From Pseudarthrobacter defluvii (lineage in GTDB: Bacteria > Actinomycetota > Actinomycetes > Actinomycetales > Micrococcaceae): DNA of 64,000 nt. The notes under the pieces were generated by a model. The model saw only the letters and a program-made list of their open reading frames with translations, ran no database searches and was not told the origin of the DNA. A program made the translations under genes and the position numbers. Below are positions 35,446 to 44,866 of the stretch, piece after piece; within the stretch, counting starts at the first letter, position 1; every line of letters begins with the position of its first letter. The stretch covers positions 4,154,001 through 4,218,000 of the forward strand of contig NZ_CP066362.1 in assembly GCF_030323865.1 (NCBI RefSeq). Reading direction: 5' to 3'.

Positions 35446-36334
35446 CTATACGTCCCGGCGTTTCAGCAGGACGGCAGCCAGCAGGACGGGAACCACCACC
35501 CAGGCGCCGAGGACCAGCCCGGCCTGCCACGCCTCAAGGGTGTCCGGAACGTGCTGGACAGCCGTGAGCGGCTCAACCGTGTTGCCGGGCAGGCCGGGCT
35601 TCCTTGAAGAAGTCCCCGGGGATGAGCTGGAAGGCAAGAGGCGCCACGAAGAAGATGCCCACCAGGCTCATGATGCCGCCTGCGGAGTTCCGAAGCAGTG
35701 TGCCCAGGGCCATGCCGATGGCGGCGACGGCTGCCACATAGATGCTGTTGACCAGGAGGAGCTTCACCGACTGGGAACTGCCCAGGTCCAGTTTCAAGCC
35801 GTAGTTGTCCAGGATGGGCACGGCCACCAGGCCGGCCACCCATGTGGACACGGCAGTGACCACGAAGGACGTCACCATCACCACCACCAGCTTGGCGGCG
35901 AATGCGGGGATCCGCTTCGGCACGGCTGCGAAGGTGGACCGGGCCATGCCCGTGGTGAACTCCGAACTCATCAGGAGCACACCCAGGGACCCCAGGATCA
36001 GTTGTGCGAAGGCGATGCCGGACGTGGGGGCGCTGATGGCGAGGTCTCCGCCCTGGGATGCCATTCTCGCGGCTGCCTGCGGATCCCGGGTGGCGGCGTT
36101 GGTGAGCTGGCCTGTTCCCCACGCGGACAGCGCGCCAAATCCAACCATGACCACCGCCGTGGAGGCGAGCAGGATCAGCGTGGAGAGGAGGCTGCGGAAT
36201 TTGATGATCTCCGAGTGGAGGACCCGGAAAAAGGTGGGGCCGGGAAGGGACCGTCCGGCGTTGCGGGAGGCTGGTCCGGCGGGGGACGGCGCCGGTTCGC
36301 GGGAGGACATGGATTCAGTGGTTGTGGAACTCAT
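35446..36334 (-). pseudogene. ABC-2 type permease, frameshifted near its C-terminus
   Basis: The in-frame product from ATG 36334 is 253 residues and stops at 35573 (GDFFKEARPARQHG). Another frame just past the break continues as a hydrophobic C-terminus (PGNTVEPLTAVQHVP, then LVLGAWVVVPVLLAAVLLKRRD) that ends at 35446. A typical BcrB/NatB-like permease ends exactly so. One extra base in the run at 35596-35598 (CCC on the coding strand) would explain the shift. The broken form lacks its last membrane segment. It may be a real inactivation, a tolerated truncation or a sequencing error. Coupled to the ATPase gene (stop/start TAATG). Confidence 0.8.
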
Positions 36335-37257
36335 TACTTGCTGACCTCCGCAGCGGGCAGGGAGTGGTATTCGACGTCGTCCTTGGTCAGTTCCATGTAT
36401 GCCTCCTCGAGGCTGGCAACGAGAGGCGTGAGTTCATAGACCATGACCCGGTTTTCCAGCGCGGCTGCCGCGATGGTTTTCGGCTCCAGGCCCGTTACTT
36501 CGAGCAGTTCCCGTTCCGGCATGTCAATGGAGGCGCCCCGTTGGGTGAGCAGTTGATGGAGCCGGTCCGGTTGGTCGCTGCGGACGCGGACCCGTGACTG
36601 CCCCTTTCCGGTGATGATGTCCTTGATGGGGGCGTCGGCAATCACCCGGCCGCGGCCAATGACGATCAGGTGGTCTGCCGTCTGCGCCATCTCGCTCATC
36701 AGGTGGCTCGAAAGGAAGACCGTGCGCCCCTGCCCGGCGAGGTACCGCACCAGGTGCCGCACCCACACCACACCCTCAGGGTCCAGGCCGTTGACCGGTT
36801 CGTCCAGGATGAGGGTCTGCGGGTCCCCCAGCAGGGCGGCCGCGATACCCAGCCGCTGGCCCATGCCCAGCGAGAAACCGCCGGCCTTCTTGCGGGCCAC
36901 GGCCTCCAGCCCGGTCATTTCGATCACCTCGTGAACCCGGGCTTTGGGGATGCTGTGCGTGGCCGCCATGGCCAGCAGGTGGTTGTAGGCGCTGCGGCTG
37001 GTATGGACCGCTTTGGCGTCAAGCAGGGCACCCACCTGCCGCAGCGGCGCCTTGTGCCGGACGTATGGCAGGCCGTTCACCGTGACAGATCCGGACGTTG
37101 GCCGGTCCAGCCCCATGATCATCCGCATGGTGGTGGACTTTCCTGCCCCGTTGGGTCCCAAAAAGCCGGTGACTTGCCCTGCCTTAACGGTGAAACTGAC
37201 ACCGGCCACGGCGGTTTTGGCGCCGTAGACCTTGGTCAGCCCGTTTGCCTCGATCAT
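36334..37257 (-). CDS. ABC transporter ATP-binding protein
   Basis: 307 residues. Walker A is GPNGAGKST (about residues 34-42), the signature loop SLGMGQRLGIA, Walker B LILDEP, and switch histidine SSHLMSEM. The GLDPEG D-loop and the layout match BcrA/DrrA-type exporters of drugs, bacteriocins or lipids. Its stop codon overlaps the permease ATG by one base, so the two form one two-gene exporter. Whether the exporter works depends on the permease frameshift. Three 11-bp-spaced ATTCAGGG-like boxes lie about 95-120 bp upstream. Confidence 0.95.
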   Translation of the reverse strand: MIEANGLTKVYGAKTAVAGVSFTVKAGQVTGFLGPNGAGKSTTMRMIMGLDRPTSGSVTVNGLPYVRHKAPLRQVGALLDAKAVHTSRSAYNHLLAMAATHSIPKARVHEVIEMTGLEAVARKKAGGFSLGMGQRLGIAAALLGDPQTLILDEPVNGLDPEGVVWVRHLVRYLAGQGRTVFLSSHLMSEMAQTADHLIVIGRGRVIADAPIKDIITGKGQSRVRVRSDQPDRLHQLLTQRGASIDMPERELLEVTGLEPKTIAAAALENRVMVYELTPLVASLEEAYMELTKDDVEYHSLPAAEVSK

Positions 37258-37351
37258 GAATCATCCTTTGGACGGCAGCGCGCGGCTGCGGACGGTTTTC
37301 GGTGGGTGTTCATGCCCCACGCTACCGAGGTGCGGGCAGCTTATCGCCCCA

Positions 37352-37381
37352 ATTCAGGGATGATTCAGGGGAGAATCAGGG
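37352..37381. promoter_or_regulatory. Three ATTCAGGG-type boxes in 11-bp phase
   Basis: ATTCAGGG at 37352, ATTCAGGG at 37363 and AATCAGGG at 37374 start exactly 11 bp apart, placing them on one face of the helix. They lie upstream of the ABC-exporter ATPase (start 37257). This is a typical layout for cooperative binding of a response regulator, but no regulator gene is adjacent. Confidence 0.5.
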
Positions 37382-37439
37382 TCCTCCCCACGCCCTCTTG
37401 GTCTGGGCGGGGTCCGCTTTGGCCAGGACAGCCGCCTGC

Positions 37440-38936
37440 TCAGGACCGCGGTGAGTAGTAGGTCAGGGCTTTTGGCCGGACCCGGTAGGCCACGTGGCGT
37501 ACTCCGGCCAGGGCCTCCCCGTCCACTGCCAGAGCCATGGGTGTGCCGTCAGCATCGATCCTGACTTGCGTTGCCTCCCGCAGATGGGTGATCCGGGAGC
37601 TTGCCACAGTGCCCGTGAGCACGGACCAGAGCAAGCGCAGCCTGGCAAAGGACTCATCGGCGGTGATCAACCGGACATCCAGCACGCCGTCGTCCATTAC
37701 AGGCCGGATCAGGGGTGCATGGTCGCGGGGGTAGTAGCGGCCCCGGCCCAGGTAGGCGATCCACACCTTGTGCCGCTTCCCGTCCACCGTGATCGTGGTG
37801 GGCGTACCCGCCGCAAAGGTTCTGAACATGGCAGCGACTCCCGCGAGCGGTTTTCCGAGCGCAGGCTGCAGGTGCTCCCGTCGCCGGACAAAGTTCGGGT
37901 AGAGACCAATGCTGGACGTGTTCAGCACCGCCACCTCGGATATCTCCGGGTTCCCGGCCAGGCCCCGCTCCGCGGTGACCACTCCGATGTCTGCCAGCGC
38001 GGCCTCACCGTTGCTCGCAGCCCGCACCGCGTCCTTCAGGCTCCCCGTCCCCGCGTCCCGGGCAAAATGGTTCAGGGTTCCGCCGGGGAGGACCAGCAAG
38101 GGCAAAGAGCGTTCGACGGCGGCCGCGGCCGCTGCGCCCACCGTGCCGTCCCCGCCCCACACACCCAGGGCGCGGGTACCAGGGAAATCAGCGGTGGCGG
38201 CGATTCGCTGCAGCAGGTCCTCATCAGGCTGCACGGTATTTATATGCGCTTTGGGAAATACTTCCTGCAAAGCACCCGCAGTCTCCTCCTTAAAGGAGCC
38301 ACCCAAGGTATTGACCACGATGCTCAGGCCTTCACCGCCAGGCAGTTGGGGCGCATTGGTCCATGCCCGGGTGGTCTGCGGAATGGGCGGGCGGACCGGC
38401 CACCAGTGGCGGGTTACCAGGGCAGCACCGGCACCGAGGGCCGAACCGAACAGGACGTCGGAGGGCCAGTGCGCGCCGGTGTGCACCCTCGAGTAGGCCA
38501 CACCCAAAGCAGCGGGTGCCAGTGCCGCGCCCAGGGCGGGGCGGACCAAACCCACTCCCACGGCGAACGCTACGGCGGATGCCGAATGGCCGGACGGCAT
38601 GGAGGAACTGGTGGGCTGCGGATGTACGAAGCGGAAGACCGGCAGATGTTCAGGAAGCGGACGGGTCCGGGGGAGCAGCGTCTTGAACACCATGTTGGTC
38701 ACAGCCGAGGCCACCCCCTGGGCGATCAGGCCGTGCAGCGCAGCCCTCCTGGTCTTGCCCGGGAAGAGCGCCATCACCGCAGCCGTCCCAATCCAGAGCT
38801 TGCCCTGGTTTGCGGAGGCCGAAAGCCGCCGGAAGAAGACATCGTGGTTGCCACCCGGCAGGTTGGAGACATGCCTTAAGAGGTATCTATCCAGGCGGCT
38901 GATCCAGGTCCGGCCCCTTGGCCTGCTGCTTTGCAT
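37440..38936 (-). CDS. PAP2 lipid phosphatase fused to diacylglycerol kinase-like domain
   Basis: 498 residues. The N-terminal PAP2 part has KTLLPRTRP (K85...R92-P93), PSGH (114-117) and SRVHTGAHWPSD (R150, H156, D160), the three phosphatase motifs. The second half is a DAG-kinase catalytic domain with GGDGT at 261-265 and VLPGGTLNHFARD. One chain thus carries a phosphatidate phosphatase-like and a lipid-kinase-like activity, opposite reactions on related lipids. Such fusions occur in actinobacteria, but their joint role is unclear to me. It is a single leftward gene. Confidence 0.93.
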   Translation of the reverse strand: MQSSRPRGRTWISRLDRYLLRHVSNLPGGNHDVFFRRLSASANQGKLWIGTAAVMALFPGKTRRAALHGLIAQGVASAVTNMVFKTLLPRTRPLPEHLPVFRFVHPQPTSSSMPSGHSASAVAFAVGVGLVRPALGAALAPAALGVAYSRVHTGAHWPSDVLFGSALGAGAALVTRHWWPVRPPIPQTTRAWTNAPQLPGGEGLSIVVNTLGGSFKEETAGALQEVFPKAHINTVQPDEDLLQRIAATADFPGTRALGVWGGDGTVGAAAAAAVERSLPLLVLPGGTLNHFARDAGTGSLKDAVRAASNGEAALADIGVVTAERGLAGNPEISEVAVLNTSSIGLYPNFVRRREHLQPALGKPLAGVAAMFRTFAAGTPTTITVDGKRHKVWIAYLGRGRYYPRDHAPLIRPVMDDGVLDVRLITADESFARLRLLWSVLTGTVASSRITHLREATQVRIDADGTPMALAVDGEALAGVRHVAYRVRPKALTYYSPRS

Positions 38937-38958
38937 GTGATTACCCTAACCCCAGGGG

Positions 38959-40260
38959 TTACTCCTGCTTGGTGGACTCCTGCGCACTCGAATTGGTGGT
39001 GGTGGAGTTCCGGGTCATCGAATCCTGCGTATGGTCCTCCACATGCGACTCCTGGCCCGCGTCCAAATTGTCCACCGGCAATGGCTTGGCCGCTCCGGCG
39101 AGCAGGAGTGCCACCAGGATGGGTGCCATGATTGCGAGCAGCGCAGTGTGGATCCCTGTCAGGTCCCCGAGATAGCCAAGCAGCGGCGGTCCGGCCAGGA
39201 ACGATATATACCCCAAAGTGGATACAACGGAAACGCGCGCCGCTGAGTGTTTCGGATCGTCGGATGCCGCGGACATCCCCATTGGGAAGGCGAGGGCGGC
39301 GCCCACACCCCAGAGGGCCGCACCAATTCCTGCCAGCCAGATGTTTGATGCCAACACAAATAGTCCCAGGCCCGCAGCGGCTGCCGCCATGCTGGCCCGC
39401 AGCACGGCAACCCGTCCGTATTTGTCGATGACGCGGCCGCCCAGGAAACGCATGGCCGTCATCGCCAGGACGAACAGAGCGAACATGAGGGCGCCGGTGG
39501 ATTCGGAGGTGGCGAGACCGTCCACGGATGCCTTGGCGATCCAGTCGTTTCCGGCCCCCTCCGTCAGCGTGGCGCCCAGGACCACAACCCCGATCAACAG
39601 TGTTCTGCTGTCGCGCCAGGCGGACGGCCCCTTGACAGGCTTCGGTGCCCCCTCCACGGCGGCTGTTACCAGGTGTGGGAGGAAATAGCGTGGCACCACC
39701 AGGGCCACCACGACCACCACGGCGGCGATTACCAGGAGATGCAGCGGAAGATCCACACCCAGGGTGGACAGCCCGGCGCCCACGAGGGCACCCACGAATG
39801 CTCCACCGCTGAAGGCCGCATGGAACTGCGGCATGATGGTTCGCCGGAGCTTGTGCTCCACGTCGGCCCCTTCAATATTCTGCGCCACGTCCCACAGCCC
39901 GATGCCGATGCCGAAGAAGAAGAGCGACACCGCCGTTCCGGGAATGGAGGTGGCTGAAAGGGACATCGCGATGCCCACGCCTGCCGCCGCTGCCAGCAGG
40001 CCCGCAAAGCGCACGGTGTTGGCGGTACCGATCCGGCCCACCACCAGTCCGGCGGTGGGCAGCGCGAGCAGGGAGCCGATGGCCGTGCACAGCAGCAGGG
40101 TGCCCATTTGGCCGGACGTGATCTGCAGCGTCTGGGTCACTGCGGGAATCCTGGCCGCCCAACTGGCAAAGACAAGCCCGTTGATGCCGAAGACCACGAA
40201 CGTGGCCGCGGCGGCAGCTTTCAGTCCTGCCTGCTGTTCCATACCGGTGTTGGTGCTCAT
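38959..40260 (-). CDS. MFS transporter
   Basis: 433 residues from ATG 40260, which overlaps the DeoR-type regulator stop as ATGA. About twelve hydrophobic segments are seen, with the MFS inter-segment motif near GRIGTANTVRFAGL and GGRVIDKYGRVAVLR in the second half (motif A-like, DKYGR). A hydrophilic tail of about 35 residues rich in S, T, Q and E follows. The sequence resembles the FucP/YbjJ-like sugar or drug transporters. Co-transcription with a DeoR regulator points to a sugar or sugar-phosphate substrate, which is inference. Confidence 0.9.
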   Translation of the reverse strand: MSTNTGMEQQAGLKAAAAATFVVFGINGLVFASWAARIPAVTQTLQITSGQMGTLLLCTAIGSLLALPTAGLVVGRIGTANTVRFAGLLAAAAGVGIAMSLSATSIPGTAVSLFFFGIGIGLWDVAQNIEGADVEHKLRRTIMPQFHAAFSGGAFVGALVGAGLSTLGVDLPLHLLVIAAVVVVVALVVPRYFLPHLVTAAVEGAPKPVKGPSAWRDSRTLLIGVVVLGATLTEGAGNDWIAKASVDGLATSESTGALMFALFVLAMTAMRFLGGRVIDKYGRVAVLRASMAAAAAGLGLFVLASNIWLAGIGAALWGVGAALAFPMGMSAASDDPKHSAARVSVVSTLGYISFLAGPPLLGYLGDLTGIHTALLAIMAPILVALLLAGAAKPLPVDNLDAGQESHVEDHTQDSMTRNSTTTNSSAQESTKQE

Positions 40261-41030
40261 ACGCTCACTACTTCCACAGAGTATTTTTCGAGTTCTGCCT
40301 TGTCCTGTACACCAAATTGCCGGTCCGTGACGATGATGTCCACGCGGTCCAGGCTGGCCACGAGCACCCTCGCGCTGGCCTGCCACTTTGCCGCCGAGGC
40401 CGCCACCACCACCCGTGCTGCAGATTCCAGCCCAGCTTTCTTGACTGCTGCATCGTCCAGGTCGTGGGCGAGCAGGCCGTCTTTGAAGTCCACTGCGCAG
40501 GGCGTCACCACGGCGGTATCAAATCGGAGGGACCGGATATTGGATTCGGCAAGGGGCCCGCGGAAGCATAGTTCGCCGGGCACTACGCTCCCGCCCGGCA
40601 GCAACAGTGCAGGCCGGGTGCCGGAACCTCCCTCACCTGCGGTTGCCGCATTGAGGGCCTGCAGGGACATGGGCATCAGGGTCAGTTCCCGGCCTGCCAC
40701 CGCGCGCGCCACCTCTGTTGCCGTGCTTCCGCTGTCCAGCCACACGTGTTCCCGCTCGGCCAGCAGGCCCGCCACAGCAGCCGCTATGCGGGTCTTGGCG
40801 TCCCGGTCCTCCAGCTCGCGCTGCCCGTAGCCGGGGTTCTGGCCCTGGCCGATGAGGCTCCTGGCACCGCCGTGGACCCTGCGGAGGACCCCGTGGCCGG
40901 CCAGGATCTCCAGATCGCGGCGGATGGTGGCGCCCGAGGCACCGCAAGCCAGCATCAGCTGTTCAACGCTCACTTCTGACTGCTGCCGGAGGATTTCGGC
41001 AATGGTCCGATACCGGTCGTCCGTCTTCAT
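40257..41030 (-). CDS. DeoR/GlpR-family transcriptional regulator
   Basis: 257 residues from ATG 41030. The N-terminal winged HTH shows RYRTIAEILRQQSEVSVEQL and GASGATIRRDLEILAGHGVLRRVHGGA, the DeoR signature. The C-terminal sensor domain (WLDSGSTATEVAR, RFDTAVVTPCAVD, LDRVDIIVTDRQF) resembles sugar-phosphate-binding ISOCOT domains. It is translationally coupled to the MFS gene. Four TGATCA sites occur in or just before its start, so autoregulation is likely. The effector is unknown. Confidence 0.94.
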   Translation of the reverse strand: MKTDDRYRTIAEILRQQSEVSVEQLMLACGASGATIRRDLEILAGHGVLRRVHGGARSLIGQGQNPGYGQRELEDRDAKTRIAAAVAGLLAEREHVWLDSGSTATEVARAVAGRELTLMPMSLQALNAATAGEGGSGTRPALLLPGGSVVPGELCFRGPLAESNIRSLRFDTAVVTPCAVDFKDGLLAHDLDDAAVKKAGLESAARVVVAASAAKWQASARVLVASLDRVDIIVTDRQFGVQDKAELEKYSVEVVSV

Positions 41031-41075
41031 GATCAAATGCTAACAGCATCTGATCATTTGATCACTGCATGATCA
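41030..41075. promoter_or_regulatory. Probable DeoR operator: four TGATCA sites in 46 bp
   Basis: TGATCA occurs at 41030, 41051, 41059 and 41070, several within TTTGATCA or ATGATCAAA contexts. They cover the start codon and leader of the DeoR-family gene. DeoR regulators commonly bind repeated short sites at their own promoter. The match is by position and repetition; the regulator's true motif is not known. Confidence 0.65.
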
Positions 41076-41091
41076 AAGCCGGGAGTTGCGC

Positions 41092-42774
41092 TCAGCGGAC
41101 GCGGTCAACCCTTTGTTCGTCCCATACCGGCTCCGCGGACTCATACACTTTTCCGTCCGATCCGAACACCAGGAACCGGTCGAAGGTCCGCGCGAACCAG
41201 CGGTCGTGCGTGACCGCCAGGACGGTTCCCTCGAAGTGGTCGATGGCGCGTTCCAAGGCCTCGGCAGAGTGCAGGTCCAGGTTGTCCGTGGGCTCGTCCA
41301 GCAGGAGCAGGGTGGCACCGCTGAGCTGCAGGAGCAGGATCTGGAACCGTGCCTGCTGGCCGCCGGAGAGGGACTCGTACTTCTGCTCCGACTGCCCCGC
41401 CAGGCCGTATCCGTCCAGGGCCCCGGCGGCGGCTTCGCGGCCCAGCCCGGAGCGGTGCTCGTCGCCGCGGTGCAGGATCTCCAGCAGGGTCTTGCCCAGG
41501 AGGTCGGGCCGGACATGGGTCTGCGCGAAGAAGCCGGGCCGGATCCGGGCACCGAGCTTCACCGTCCCTTCATGCGGCACTTCCGCGATCTGCACATCGG
41601 AGACGGGCAGGTGCTCGCGTTCGGGATCCGTGCCGCCGGTGGCCAGCAGTCGCAGGAAGTGGGACTTGCCGGAACCGTTGGAGCCCAGGACGCCCACGCG
41701 GTCGCCAAACCACACTTCCGTGGAGAACGGCTTCATCAGGCCGGTCAGTTCCAGCCGCTCCGCCACGATGGCGCGCTTGGCGGTCCGCCCGCCCTTGAGC
41801 CGCATCTGGACGTTCTGCTCGATAGGGAGGGCTTCCGGCGGTCCAACTTCGAGGAACTTGGCCAGCCGGGTCTGGGCGGCGTGGTAGCGGTTGGCCATGT
41901 CGGAGCGGAAGGCGGCCTTGTTCTTGTACATGTTGACGAGTTCCTTGAGCTTGATGTGCTCCTCGTCCCAGCGCTTGCGGAGCTCCTCGAAGCGGGCATT
42001 CCGGTCTGCGCGGGCCTCGACGTAGGAACCGAAGCCGCCGCCGTGGATCCATGCCGCGGCGCCGTTGATTCCCGGTTCCAGGGTGACGATGCGGCCGGCC
42101 GCGTTGTTCAGCAGCTCGCGGTCGTGGCTGATAAAGAACACCGTCTTCTTCGACTCGTTCAGCTTTTCCTCGAGCCAGCGCTTACCCGGGACGTCCAGGT
42201 AGTTGTCCGGCTCGTCCAGGAGCAGGAGGTCATCCGGGCCAGCAAAGAGTGCCTCCAGCACCAACCGCTTCTGCTCACCGCCGGAAAGGGTCGACGCCGG
42301 GCGGTGCTGCGCACGGTCAAAGGGCAGGCCCAGCGCGGCCATGCAGACCTCGTCCCAGACGGTTTCGACGTCATAACCGCCGGCGTCCCCCCAATCCACG
42401 ATGGCCTGCGCGTACCGCATCTGGGTGGGTTCGTCGTCGTGCTCCATCATGGCCAGCTCGGCCTCATCAACCTCGCGGGCAGCGGCCGCAAGGGCAGGGG
42501 GAGCGGCGGACACCAGGAGGTCCCGGACTGTGGAGCCGTCCCGCACCTGGCCAACGAACTGGCGCATGATGCCCATGGTCCCGGAGCGGCCCACCACGCC
42601 CTCGTCCGGAACGAGGTCCCCGGCAATGATCCGGAACAGCGTGGTCTTGCCGGTGCCGTTGGGGCCAATCAGGGCAGTCTTGGTGCCGTCCGGGACCTTG
42701 AAGGTCACCCCGTTCAGGAGCTGGGTGCCGTCGGAGAGGAAGTAGTCGATGCCGGAAACGTCAATATGGGCCAC
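41092..42774 (-). CDS. ABC-F family ATPase (ribosome-associated, non-transport)
   Basis: 560 residues with two ATPase domains and no membrane segments. Domain 1 has GPNGTGKTT, signature LSGGEQKRL and LLLLDEPDNYLD. Domain 2 has GSNGSGKSH, LSGGQQARF and LLLLDEPTDNLD. The linker between them (about 240-310) is charged and helical. ABC-F proteins act on ribosomes in translation control or antibiotic protection; the subgroup cannot be assigned here. It is on the same strand as the DeoR gene but has separate context. Confidence 0.95.
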   Translation of the reverse strand: MAHIDVSGIDYFLSDGTQLLNGVTFKVPDGTKTALIGPNGTGKTTLFRIIAGDLVPDEGVVGRSGTMGIMRQFVGQVRDGSTVRDLLVSAAPPALAAAAREVDEAELAMMEHDDEPTQMRYAQAIVDWGDAGGYDVETVWDEVCMAALGLPFDRAQHRPASTLSGGEQKRLVLEALFAGPDDLLLLDEPDNYLDVPGKRWLEEKLNESKKTVFFISHDRELLNNAAGRIVTLEPGINGAAAWIHGGGFGSYVEARADRNARFEELRKRWDEEHIKLKELVNMYKNKAAFRSDMANRYHAAQTRLAKFLEVGPPEALPIEQNVQMRLKGGRTAKRAIVAERLELTGLMKPFSTEVWFGDRVGVLGSNGSGKSHFLRLLATGGTDPEREHLPVSDVQIAEVPHEGTVKLGARIRPGFFAQTHVRPDLLGKTLLEILHRGDEHRSGLGREAAAGALDGYGLAGQSEQKYESLSGGQQARFQILLLQLSGATLLLLDEPTDNLDLHSAEALERAIDHFEGTVLAVTHDRWFARTFDRFLVFGSDGKVYESAEPVWDEQRVDRVR

Positions 42775-42799
42775 ACCGTCAATCCTCCCATGCCCCTCC

Positions 42800-44788
42800 C
42801 TAGCCGGCGGCGGTGAGGAACTGCTTCAGCAGCGGGCCGGAGGTGGTGGCACCCAGGCCGCCGTCCTCCACGAACACGGCTACGGCCAGGTCTCCATGCA
42901 CGGCCACGATCCAGGCATGGGTCTTTGGCGGGTTCTCGGTGCCGAATTCGGCGGTTCCGGTCTTGGCTCCCACCGGTGCGCCCGGCACGCTGGAGAGGAA
43001 CCCGGCGTGGCCGGAGGTGACGACGGCGCGCATCATGTCTGCGAGCGATGCCGCCTCCGCTGCCGTGATGGGTTTGTCCGATGCCGTCGACGGCGCCTCG
43101 GCCATGGCTGTTGCCGTCGGTTCGGCTGCCGGCGCGGTGGACCCTGCCGTCGTTCCAGCAGCGGGAGCACCGGCGTCGGGGTTGAGGACCAGCTGCACCG
43201 AAACGGGGGCGCCCTTGGCGACCGACCCGGCCATGATTGCCGCGGCCAGCGGGGACAGCAGCACCTTGCCCTGGCCGATCATTGAGGCGGCGTGTTCGGT
43301 GCCCTGGGCCTGGCCGGGCACGGAGCCCAGGAAGGCTTCGGCGCCAAGTCTTGGCGCCTCCACCGCAACGCCCATGGACGTGGCGGCGGCTTCAAGCTGG
43401 CCCTGGGTCACAGAGTCTCGCTGGGAAATGAAGGCCGTGTTGCAGGAGTGCGCAAAAGCGTCCCGCAGGGTGACAGCACCCAGCGAGGTTTCGGGGTAGC
43501 CTTCGGAATTCTTGAAGGTCCGTCCTTCAACGTTGAGCGTGGGAGTGCACTGGACGGTGGAATCCGGCGTCATGCCGTTGCGGAACATTGCCAGGGAATC
43601 CACCATCTTGAAGATAGAACCCGGCGCGTACTGTCCCAGCATGGCGGTGTTGTAGCCGTTGCTGCCCGGCCCGGAGGCAGCTGCCAGGACGGCACCCGTT
43701 GAGGGACGCAGCGCCACTATTGCCGATGCCGGTTTGACCCCCTCCAACGTGCTCTCCGCCAGCGCCTGCAGCCGGGGGTCGAGGGTGGTTTTCAGTGGTG
43801 TCCCAGGCTTGGGCTCCACCTGGAAGAGGACGCGGCGGGGGTCGGTGCCGGCCGACTGTATCTGCTCGCGGGTCAGGTCGGCCCGCTGTGCGCGGATGAC
43901 GACGGCGTCTGCGCCGCGGAGCTGTTCATCGTACTGCTGCTGGAGACCGCCGATGCCGGTGACGTCGCCTGCAGCCAGCTTGCCTTCCGAGGCTTCAATC
44001 TGCTCTGCGGAGGCTTCACCCACCGAGCCCAGCACGGCACGGGCAAACGTGCGGCTGGGGGCCAGCGGGATCGATGCCGGGATGCCACGTGCACCCGGGA
44101 TGGCCTGGATCTGCTGGTCGGAGATGGTCCGGCCCTCTTCCCGCAGGGTGATCGCGGAAACGAAGGCCTGTTCACCGGCGGCCTTGACCTGCTGCACGTA
44201 GGCGGCAGGATCCACGCCCACAAGCGCGGCCAGCTTACCGGCGGAATCGGCTGGGTCCGCACCGCCAAGTTGGGGCTTGTCGATGCCAACGTTCACCACG
44301 GGACGGTAGGTCACCAGCGGCACGTCACCGGCACCCAGGATGTCCGCGCGCTTGGGCGTCTGGGAGCCCTTGGTCACGATCTCGCTGTCCGCCAGACCGG
44401 GTGCCAGCAGGGCAGGGTCCCAAACGGTGAGCCACTTATCGCCGGACTTCTTGAAGCTCGCCCCAACGGTGTACTTCCACTCGGCGTCGCCGAACTTCCA
44501 GGTGTAATTCAGAGGGGCGGTTGCCTTGTCGCCGTCGAGCGTGAGCCCGCCTGCCTGGACCTGCGGCTTTTGCGGATCCAGGGCCGCGAAGACCTGGTGG
44601 AGCTGGTCGTTGGCCGCTGCAGCGTCCTTGCCCTCAAAGGCCACGGCCCCTACATCCAGGGCCGAGACCGCGCTGGCCAGTTGTTGAACGGCGGCTTCCG
44701 CCCCGGACTTTCCGTCATCGCAGGCCACCAGCGAGGTTCCGAGAATGAGCGCAGCTACGGCAAGCGAAAGTTTTGTTGATTTCCCCAT
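42800..44788 (-). CDS. Penicillin-binding lipoprotein (class B PBP with NTF2-like domain)
   Basis: 662 residues from ATG 44788 (GGGGGAT upstream). A lipobox LVAC (C23) predicts a lipid anchor. Residues about 28-145 form a MecA_N/NTF2-like domain, then a PBP dimerisation region, then the transpeptidase: S391-x-x-K394 (SIFK), S448-C-N450, and K609-T-G-T. An Ala/Thr/Pro-rich insert occupies about 538-572, close before the KTGT box. It cross-links peptidoglycan and resembles the low-affinity PBPs of MecA or PBPA type. The upstream in-frame extension to 44866 is not needed. Confidence 0.94.
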   Translation of the reverse strand: MGKSTKLSLAVAALILGTSLVACDDGKSGAEAAVQQLASAVSALDVGAVAFEGKDAAAANDQLHQVFAALDPQKPQVQAGGLTLDGDKATAPLNYTWKFGDAEWKYTVGASFKKSGDKWLTVWDPALLAPGLADSEIVTKGSQTPKRADILGAGDVPLVTYRPVVNVGIDKPQLGGADPADSAGKLAALVGVDPAAYVQQVKAAGEQAFVSAITLREEGRTISDQQIQAIPGARGIPASIPLAPSRTFARAVLGSVGEASAEQIEASEGKLAAGDVTGIGGLQQQYDEQLRGADAVVIRAQRADLTREQIQSAGTDPRRVLFQVEPKPGTPLKTTLDPRLQALAESTLEGVKPASAIVALRPSTGAVLAAASGPGSNGYNTAMLGQYAPGSIFKMVDSLAMFRNGMTPDSTVQCTPTLNVEGRTFKNSEGYPETSLGAVTLRDAFAHSCNTAFISQRDSVTQGQLEAAATSMGVAVEAPRLGAEAFLGSVPGQAQGTEHAASMIGQGKVLLSPLAAAIMAGSVAKGAPVSVQLVLNPDAGAPAAGTTAGSTAPAAEPTATAMAEAPSTASDKPITAAEAASLADMMRAVVTSGHAGFLSSVPGAPVGAKTGTAEFGTENPPKTHAWIVAVHGDLAVAVFVEDGGLGATTSGPLLKQFLTAAG

Positions 44789-44866
44789 CGCGCCATTATC
44801 CCCCGGGCCGCCGGCCTGCAGCGCCACCGCTGATGAAGGGCATGGCGTAACAACCGCCCGGCCCAA

